From Dryocola boscaweniae (lineage in GTDB: Bacteria; Pseudomonadota; Gammaproteobacteria; Enterobacterales; Enterobacteriaceae), in assembly GCF_025215095.1 (NCBI RefSeq), contig NZ_JALHAP010000080.1:248001-312000 (forward strand): DNA of 64,000 nucleotides, given 5' to 3'. Position numbers and translations under genes: made by a program. A model generated the notes under the pieces. That model made no database searches and was not told the DNA's origin. It was given only the letters and a program-made list of their open reading frames with translations. Within the stretch, counting starts at the first letter, position 1. Each line of letters opens with the position of its first letter. This document shows, one piece after another, positions 56,998-64,000 of the stretch.

Positions 56998-58025
56998 AAA
57001 AACTGCTGAAAAACCGCGAGCTAAGCGCGCTGCTTGCGATTCTCGCGCTGTTTGCGGTGCTGGTCGCCTTGAACCACAGCTACTTCAGCCTGCAAACGCT
57101 GAGCATGATCTTCACCAGCGCACAGATCCTGATCCTGCTGGCCGTAGGCGCCACGATGGTAATGCTGACGCGCAACATCGACGTATCGGTTGGCTCAACG
57201 GTCGGCCTGTGCGCCATTGCCGTCGGCGTGGCGTTAAACAGCGGTCATAGCCTGCCGGTGGCGATGTTGTTCGCGCTGGTCATTGGCGCGCTGGCTGGGT
57301 TCTTCAACGGCGTGCTGGTTGTCTGGCTGCGCATTCCGGCGATTGTCGCTACGCTCGGCACGCTTGGCCTTTATCGCGGCGGCATGCTGCTGTGGACGGG
57401 CGGGAAATGGATTGAAGGCCTGCCGGCGAGCCTTAAATCGCTGTCGGAACCCGTCGCGCTGGGTATTTCTCCCCTTGGCATGCTGGTGCTGTGCCTGGTC
57501 GCTGTCGCCGCCTGGATGCTGGCCAGAACAGCGTTCGGTCGCGATTTTTACGCGGTGGGCGATAACCTTGCCGCCGCCCGGCAGCTCGGCGTTGCGGTAA
57601 ACCGCACGCGTCTTTTAGCTTTCACATTCAACGGCATGCTTGCGGCGACAGGCGGGATTATCTTCGCTTCGCAAATTGGTTTTGTGCCAAACCAGACCGG
57701 CAGCGGGCTGGAGATGAAAGCCATTGCCGCCTGCGTGCTCGGCGGCATTTCCCTGCTCGGGGGGACGGGCACGGTGATTGGCGCTTTCCTGGGCGCGTTT
57801 TTCCTCACGCAAATCGACACCGTTTTGGTGCTCTTCAAGCTTCCGGCCTGGTGGAATGATTTTATTGCAGGGCTGGTTTTGCTCGGCGTGCTGGTGCTGG
57901 ACGGCCGCCTGCGTCAGGCGTTGGCTCGTCATCAACGGGCGCAAAAATACAGCCGTTTTGTGCCGCCTTTACCCGGCGCAAAGAACGTTCGCGCTTTTCC
58001 CCGTAAGAAGAAGGATGTGGCGTAA
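56994..58025 (+). CDS. lsrC: AI-2 import ABC transporter permease LsrC
   Basis: LsrC is one of the two membrane subunits of the AI-2 importer (AraH/RbsC family). It has 343 residues and about ten hydrophobic helices, with the family signature [21 protein letters not shown] (about 62-82) and [19 protein letters not shown] near the end. The ATG overlaps the lsrA stop (ATGA), and lsrD begins immediately after its TAA. The basic tail ends FPRKKKDVA. Confidence 0.96.
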   Translation: MKKLLKNRELSALLAILALFAVLVALNHSYFSLQTLSMIFTSAQILILLAVGATMVMLTRNIDVSVGSTVGLCAIAVGVALNSGHSLPVAMLFALVIGALAGFFNGVLVVWLRIPAIVATLGTLGLYRGGMLLWTGGKWIEGLPASLKSLSEPVALGISPLGMLVLCLVAVAAWMLARTAFGRDFYAVGDNLAAARQLGVAVNRTRLLAFTFNGMLAATGGIIFASQIGFVPNQTGSGLEMKAIAACVLGGISLLGGTGTVIGAFLGAFFLTQIDTVLVLFKLPAWWNDFIAGLVLLGVLVLDGRLRQALARHQRAQKYSRFVPPLPGAKNVRAFPRKKKDVA

Positions 58026-59036
58026 ATGACGAAACTGAAACTTAACTGGGAAGTCGCGCTGCTGCTGATTCTGGTGGCGGAGATCCTGCTGTTTGGCGCG
58101 GTGAACCCTCGCATGCTGGACATCAATATGCTGCTGTTCAGCACCAGCGATTTTATCTGCATCGGCATTGTTGCTCTGCCGCTGACGCTGGTGATTATCA
58201 GCGGCGGTATCGATATATCGCTCGGTTCCACCATCGGCCTGTGCGCCATCGCGCTGGGCGTGATGTTGCAGGCAGGTTTCCCTATTTCGCTTGCGGTGGT
58301 TCTCACGCTCGTGGTCGGCCTGCTGTGCGGCTTGTTCAACGCCGCGCTTATTCATTACACCGGCATCAGCCCGCTGGTTATTACTTTAGGCACGCTTTAT
58401 CTGTTCGGCGGCGGGGCGCTCCTGCTTTCCGGTATGGCGGGAGCGACGGGGTATGAAGGCATCGGCGGCTTCCCGGACGCGTTTACCAATTTTGCTAACC
58501 TCACGCTGCTCGGCCTGCCCATTCCGCTGGTGATGTTCGCGGTTATTACCCTGCTGTTCTGGCTGCTAACGCATCGTGCCCGTTTTGGACGGCACGTTTT
58601 CTTGATTGGGCAAAATCCTCGAGCGGCACGCTATGCGGCATTGCCGGTAAACGGCTCGCTGTACGGCGTGTACGGCATGGTGGGACTGGCCTCAGCCATT
58701 GCTGCAATCGTGCTGGTTTCCTATTTCGGTTCGGCCCGTTCGGATTTGGGGCGCGACCTGTTAATGCCTGCGCTGACCGCAGCCGTGCTCGGCGGGGCGA
58801 ATATCTACGGTGGTTCCGGTTCGATTTTAGGAACGGCACTGGCGGCGCTGCTGGTGGGGTACCTGCAACAAGGTTTACAGATGGTTGGCGTGCCTAATCA
58901 GGTATCGAGCGCGTTGTCCGGTGCGCTGTTGATTGTGGTGGTCATTGGTCGTTCGGTGAGTTTGCACCGCGATTATCTCCAGGCGGCATGGCGTCGCCTG
59001 CGCGGTCACAAGAAAACTAACGGGAGTTTGATATGA
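58026..59036 (+). CDS. lsrD: AI-2 import ABC transporter permease LsrD
   Basis: LsrD is the second permease subunit and is homologous to LsrC. It has 336 residues, with the signature [20 protein letters not shown] (about 60-79), [19 protein letters not shown], and a basic cytoplasmic tail ([14 protein letters not shown]). The start ATG directly follows the lsrC stop. The stop overlaps the lsrB start by four bases, so translation of C, D and B is coupled. Confidence 0.96.
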   Translation: MTKLKLNWEVALLLILVAEILLFGAVNPRMLDINMLLFSTSDFICIGIVALPLTLVIISGGIDISLGSTIGLCAIALGVMLQAGFPISLAVVLTLVVGLLCGLFNAALIHYTGISPLVITLGTLYLFGGGALLLSGMAGATGYEGIGGFPDAFTNFANLTLLGLPIPLVMFAVITLLFWLLTHRARFGRHVFLIGQNPRAARYAALPVNGSLYGVYGMVGLASAIAAIVLVSYFGSARSDLGRDLLMPALTAAVLGGANIYGGSGSILGTALAALLVGYLQQGLQMVGVPNQVSSALSGALLIVVVIGRSVSLHRDYLQAAWRRLRGHKKTNGSLI

Positions 59037-60052
59037 AGCAGACAGCAAAACGTGCCCTGCAGCTTAGTGCCTGGGCTTTAGCCTTTGGGGTTGTCGCCGC
59101 GCAGGCCGCCGATCGTATTGCCTTTATCCCGAAACTGGTGGGCGTGGGCTTCTTTACCAGCGGCGGCAACGGCGCCATGCAGGCGGGTAAAGATCTCGGC
59201 GTGCCGGTCACCTACGACGGGCCAACCGAGCCGAGCGTCTCCGGGCAGGTGCAGCTCATTAATAACTTCGTTAATCAGGGCTATAACGCGATTATCGTCT
59301 CAGCGGTTTCGCCAGACGGTCTGTGTCCGGCGCTGAAACGCGCCATGCAGCGCGGCGTAAAAGTGCTGACGTGGGATTCGGACACCAAGCCGGAATGCCG
59401 CAGTATTTATATCAACCAGGGCACGCCGCAGCAGCTCGGCGGCATGCTGGTGGATATGGCCGCAAAACAGGTGACTAAACCTGCCGCCAAAGTCGCGTTT
59501 TTCTACTCCAGCCCGACCGTGACGGATCAAAACCAGTGGGTGAAAGAGGCAAAAGCGAAGATCGCCAAAGATCATCCGCAGTGGGAAATCGTTACCACGC
59601 AGTTTGGCTATAACGATGCCACGAAATCTCTGCAAACCGCCGAGGGGATCTTAAAGGCCTATCCGGATCTGGATGCGATTATCGCGCCGGACGCCAACGC
59701 GCTGCCTGCGGCGGCACAGGCGGCTGAAAACCTCAAACGGACTGATGTCGCCATCGTTGGCTTCAGCACGCCGAACGTGATGCGTCCCTATGTGGAGCGC
59801 GGCACGGTGAAAGCCTTTGGCCTCTGGGACGTCGTGCAGCAGGGCGAAATTGCGGTAAACGTCGCAAATACGATGCTGAAAAAGGGCGATCTTAACGTCG
59901 GCGACAGCATTGATGTGGCTAAAATCGGCACGCTAAAAGTGGAGCCGAACAGCGTTCAGGGATACCAGTATGAAGCGAAAGGCAACGGCATCGTGCTGCT
60001 GCCGGAACGTGTGGTGTTCACTAAAGAAAACATCGGTAAATACGACTTCTGA
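59033..60052 (+). CDS. lsrB: AI-2-binding periplasmic protein LsrB
   Basis: LsrB captures AI-2 in the periplasm for the importer. It has 339 residues, with a signal peptide and likely cleavage at AQA-AD (about residue 25). The ligand region follows the E. coli protein closely: [54 protein letters not shown]. This supports binding of the (R)-THMF form of AI-2 as in Salmonella. The start overlaps the lsrD stop. Confidence 0.97.
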   Translation: MKQTAKRALQLSAWALAFGVVAAQAADRIAFIPKLVGVGFFTSGGNGAMQAGKDLGVPVTYDGPTEPSVSGQVQLINNFVNQGYNAIIVSAVSPDGLCPALKRAMQRGVKVLTWDSDTKPECRSIYINQGTPQQLGGMLVDMAAKQVTKPAAKVAFFYSSPTVTDQNQWVKEAKAKIAKDHPQWEIVTTQFGYNDATKSLQTAEGILKAYPDLDAIIAPDANALPAAAQAAENLKRTDVAIVGFSTPNVMRPYVERGTVKAFGLWDVVQQGEIAVNVANTMLKKGDLNVGDSIDVAKIGTLKVEPNSVQGYQYEAKGNGIVLLPERVVFTKENIGKYDF

Positions 60053-60063
60053 GGGAGGAAATA

Positions 60064-60954
60064 ATGGCAGATCTTGACGATATCAAAGAAGGTAAAGACT
60101 TTGGGTTTGGCCGCCCGCAGGAGAACAAAGCGTTTTACCTGAAGGGCAGCGGCGCGCTGGACTGGGGAATGCAGTCCCGGCTGGCGCGCATCTTCAACCC
60201 GGACACCGGCCGCACCGTGATGCTGGCTTTCGATCATGGCTATTTTCAGGGGCCGACTACCGGCCTTGAACGTATTGATTTATCCATCGCGCCTTTGTTC
60301 GAAGAAACCGACGTGTTGATGTGCACGCGCGGCATCCTGCGCAGCGTTGTTCCACCGGCAACCAATAAACCCGTCGTGCTGCGGGCATCGGGCGGTAACT
60401 CTATTCTGAGCGAGCTGTCGCGTGAAAGCGTGGCGGTGACGATGGAAGATGCGTTGCGCCTTAACACCTGCGCGGTGGCGGCGCAGATTTATATTGGCAG
60501 CGAGTACGAGCACCAGTCGATTAATAACATCATCAAGCTCGTGGACGAAGGCACGCGCTACGGCATTCCAACGCTTGCCGTAACCGGTGTGGGCAAAGAG
60601 ATGGCGCGTGATGCGCGCTATTTTTCTCTGGCCTGCCGCATCGCCGCAGAAATCGGCGCGCAGTTTGTGAAAACCTATTTTGTAGAAGAGGGCTTCGAGA
60701 AAGTGGCCGCAAGCTGCCCGGTGCCGATTGTTATTGCCGGAGGGAAAAAACTGCCGGAACAGGAGGCGCTGGAGATGTGCTTCCGGGCTATCGATCAGGG
60801 TGCATCCGGCGTGGATATGGGACGCAATATCTTCCAGTCCGAGGCGCCGCTCGCCATGCTAAAAGCGGTGAAAAAAGTGGTGCATGAGAATATGTCCGCA
60901 CGCGTTGCGTATCAGTTCTGGCTGGATGAAAAAAATCAGGGAGGCAGGGCATGA
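60064..60954 (+). CDS. lsrF: 3-hydroxy-5-phosphonooxypentane-2,4-dione thiolase LsrF
   Basis: LsrF is an aldolase-fold thiolase that transfers an acetyl group from the phospho-AI-2 derivative (made by LsrG) to CoA, giving DHAP and acetyl-CoA. The 296-residue protein shows [19 protein letters not shown] (about 57-75) and the Schiff-base-type lysine in [13 protein letters not shown] (about 199-211). [13 protein letters not shown] follows. The ATG 60064 follows GAGGGAGGAA. lsrG overlaps its last four bases. Confidence 0.96.
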   Translation: MADLDDIKEGKDFGFGRPQENKAFYLKGSGALDWGMQSRLARIFNPDTGRTVMLAFDHGYFQGPTTGLERIDLSIAPLFEETDVLMCTRGILRSVVPPATNKPVVLRASGGNSILSELSRESVAVTMEDALRLNTCAVAAQIYIGSEYEHQSINNIIKLVDEGTRYGIPTLAVTGVGKEMARDARYFSLACRIAAEIGAQFVKTYFVEEGFEKVAASCPVPIVIAGGKKLPEQEALEMCFRAIDQGASGVDMGRNIFQSEAPLAMLKAVKKVVHENMSARVAYQFWLDEKNQGGRA

Positions 60955-61250
60955 ATGTTACGCTGGTAGAAATTAATATTAAGCCTGAACGGGTTGACGA
61001 GTTTCTGGACGTGTTTCGCGCCAACCATGAAGGATCAATCAAAGAGCCGGGAAACCTGCGTTTCGACGTGCTGCAGGACCCGGAAGTCGCTACGCGCTTT
61101 TTTATCTATGAGGCTTATGAGAACGACGAAGCGGTGCTGGCGCACAAGAAAACGCCACACTATCTGGCCTGCGTTGAGAAGCTTGACGAGATGATGTCGC
61201 AGCCGCGTAAGAAACGGAGTTTTGTCGGGCTGTTGCCTCAATCTGAATGA
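60951..61250 (+). CDS. lsrG: (4S)-4-hydroxy-5-phosphonooxypentane-2,3-dione isomerase LsrG
   Basis: LsrG isomerises phospho-AI-2 to the substrate of LsrF, removing the inducer. It has 99 residues (E. coli 96) with the ABM-type monooxygenase-like dimeric alpha/beta fold: [20 protein letters not shown] and [13 protein letters not shown] are conserved, as is the [14 protein letters not shown] segment. It ends lsrACDBFG; lsrE is absent. The ATG overlaps the lsrF stop. Confidence 0.95.
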   Translation: MNVTLVEINIKPERVDEFLDVFRANHEGSIKEPGNLRFDVLQDPEVATRFFIYEAYENDEAVLAHKKTPHYLACVEKLDEMMSQPRKKRSFVGLLPQSE

Positions 61251-61263
61251 TTATAATCTCCAT

Positions 61264-61300
61264 GTGCCTCATATTAAACTGAGGCACTTAGGTTTGATTG
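61264..61300 (+). terminator. lsr operon terminator
   Basis: GTGCCTCA (61264-61271) pairs with TGAGGCAC (61280-61287), followed by a T-rich stretch (TTAGGTTTGATTGTTT). It lies between the lsrG stop and the convergent AT-rich gene. Confidence 0.7.
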
Positions 61301-61302
61301 TT

Positions 61303-62274
61303 TCAATTTCTGATATCTTTGATTAAACGATCTATCATTGCGTCAGCTGTATAATTTTTTATAATACCTAAGTCGACTGGCTCGATATCTTTGGCAAGAA
61401 AACTACCGATATTTTCAACTGAATCGGTCCCCCAAATAAAAATACGCTCCGGGCAGTAAAATATGTGATTTTTAATTTCTTTATTGTTGGTTATTAATTT
61501 TTTATTGAAAAACAATGCTTCCAACGCCCTCAGTGTCAAACCTGTCTGGCCATGTCTGTTTATCTCTATTAATATTTTCGCAGTCTGTACTTTTTTTATA
61601 TTTTCGCAGTAAGATATCTTCTCGTTTTTACAAAAGTAAGGGGGTGTTATACTGTTGATTGTAGAAACAAGATGGAAGTCAGTTATATAGTTTAATGCTT
61701 TTAAGATGGCATGTATTTTTATGAGAATGTCAGCGCGATATTCCGTAAATTCACCTACATATAATGCCATATTTGCAATCGATCTTACCTGATGATTTTG
61801 CTTTAAATATTGTGCTGATGTAAAGCTTAAAAACTGATGTAGAAAATTGATACCAAAACTGTGGCAATCATTCTCTTCGAAGCTATAAATTTTATCGAAG
61901 TAGGGTTTAACCTTTTCAAGATAATTTTCATTGGGCTGCAGTAATCTTTTATTTCTCATGTTATTATTGAGTTTTTCCAGGGTATCCCTACAAAGTAAAA
62001 TTTTCTTACATGGTATTAGCTCTATTAACTCAACAATAGCCAGAGCGCTATAGGCGTTGCAGATAATAATATCATCACTTTTTATGCAGCCAAGCTTTAC
62101 ACGGTAATGCATCTTTAAATGGATTTTTTTTAATATGTTTCCAGGTATTTTTTTATTCAAAGACTTAAATCGATAAAGTAAGCGTGAAATTTCATGAATA
62201 TCATAGTCAGCAGCGAGATTATTAATCATTAGCTTTCCATATTCAGCATTCCACTCAAGAAAAAAGATACGCAT
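61303..62274 (-). CDS. AT-rich glycosyltransferase-like protein, probably acquired
   Basis: I do not recognise a named family for this 323-residue protein. The C-terminal third has HGQTGLTLRALEALFFNKK, LITNNKEIKN and FYCPERIFIWG, a layout seen in the donor-sugar half of GT-B glycosyltransferases of surface polysaccharide loci. The N-terminal half (MRIFFLEWNAEYGK...) could be the acceptor half. There is no signal peptide or membrane helix. Its base composition is strikingly AT-rich with Lys/Ile/Asn codons unlike the flanking lsr and patA genes, which suggests horizontal acquisition. GAGGTGAA precedes the ATG. It is a lone gene, not part of a visible cluster. Confidence 0.8.
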   Translation of the reverse strand: MRIFFLEWNAEYGKLMINNLAADYDIHEISRLLYRFKSLNKKIPGNILKKIHLKMHYRVKLGCIKSDDIIICNAYSALAIVELIELIPCKKILLCRDTLEKLNNNMRNKRLLQPNENYLEKVKPYFDKIYSFEENDCHSFGINFLHQFLSFTSAQYLKQNHQVRSIANMALYVGEFTEYRADILIKIHAILKALNYITDFHLVSTINSITPPYFCKNEKISYCENIKKVQTAKILIEINRHGQTGLTLRALEALFFNKKLITNNKEIKNHIFYCPERIFIWGTDSVENIGSFLAKDIEPVDLGIIKNYTADAMIDRLIKDIRN

Positions 62275-62330
62275 TAAACATTCACCTCACTTAAACAGGA
62301 GGTAATTATACATATTCCTTATGAAAATAC

Positions 62331-62359
62331 AGGTCACATCATCATTTTATGTGACCTGC
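62331..62359 (-). terminator. Probable patA terminator
   Basis: CAGGTCACAT (62331-62340) pairs perfectly with ATGTGACCTG (62350-62359). On the minus strand TATTTTC follows. It lies just after the patA stop and before the AT-rich gene. Confidence 0.65.
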
Positions 62360-62370
62360 AGTGATGGCCG

Positions 62371-63846
<1,476 letters not shown>

Positions 63847-63975
63847 TCAGCGGTGAAATCAGGATAAACGACCTGGCGAAACGTAAGGTGCGCAATAATT
63901 AATCACATCCAGAAAGGTTTTGCGTAATTTAATGCTGAGCTTCCGGCACCGGAAAAGGCGCCAGAGGAGGGAGTT

Positions 63976-63990
63976 GCACTAAAATTGTGC
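63976..63990. promoter_or_regulatory. NtrC-type enhancer site upstream of patA
   Basis: GCACTAAAATTGTGC is a near-perfect NtrC dyad (GCACYN5RGTGC, one mismatch), about 170 bases upstream of the predicted transcription start, a suitable enhancer distance. Confidence 0.6.
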
Positions 63991-64000
63991 GAAATGCTCT

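Overview
The window is chromosomal DNA of a gamma-proteobacterium in the family Enterobacteriaceae. Almost every gene has a close E. coli/Salmonella counterpart of nearly the same length. It is not E. coli itself: it carries miaE, a GH20 hexosaminidase next to mgtA, and an arginine deiminase (arc) operon with its own ArgR paralog beside pyrBI/argI. That combination suits the Salmonella/Enterobacter/Klebsiella/Cedecea side of the family; the genus cannot be fixed from sequence alone. I see no phage, insertion sequence, CRISPR array, tRNA or rRNA.

Layout. (1) 1-12038: the translation and RNA-metabolism cluster nusA(3' end)-infB-rbfA-truB-rpsO-pnp-nlpI-yrbN-deaD, then the tryptophan permease gene mtr. 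(2) 12129-19567: yhbW, the anaerobic ubiquinone genes ubiV/ubiU divergent from ubiT, then yhbS, yhbQ, yhbP, yhbO, yraR, yraQ. (3) 19587-27121: anaerobic ribonucleotide reductase (nrdDG) behind FNR and NrdR sites, trehalose uptake and use (treRBC), and the PhoP-controlled mgtA leader with mgtL. (4) 27122-34519: mgtA, a secreted hexosaminidase, ridA, and pyrBI behind the pyrL attenuator. (5) 34632-42275: an arginine island, with an argR paralog, arcD, arcB, arcC, arcA, tabA and argI. (6) 42440-52616: rraB, miaE, an unknown membrane protein, yjgM, valS, holC, pepA, lptF, lptG. (7) 52715-61250: the complete AI-2 (lsr) system, lsrK, lsrR and lsrACDBFG. (8) 61303-64000: an AT-rich glycosyltransferase-like gene of probable foreign origin, then patA with a sigma-54 promoter.

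How the genes work together. The first segment makes and tunes translation factors and the RNA decay machinery. Anaerobic functions recur (ubiUVT, nrdDG, arc). Nitrogen and arginine metabolism is concentrated in the middle: carbamoyl phosphate is made by OTC plus carbamate kinase chemistry and used by ATCase, and patA degrades putrescine. Small dispersed palindromes (REP/BIME) sit in at least six intergenic gaps.

The best candidates for something new are the ArgR paralog that lacks the two arginine-binding aspartates, the AT-rich gene at 61303-62274, the unknown membrane protein after miaE, and several unusual leader or intergenic RNA structures (mgtL, pyrL, ubiV-yhbW). I found no clearly undescribed multi-gene system.
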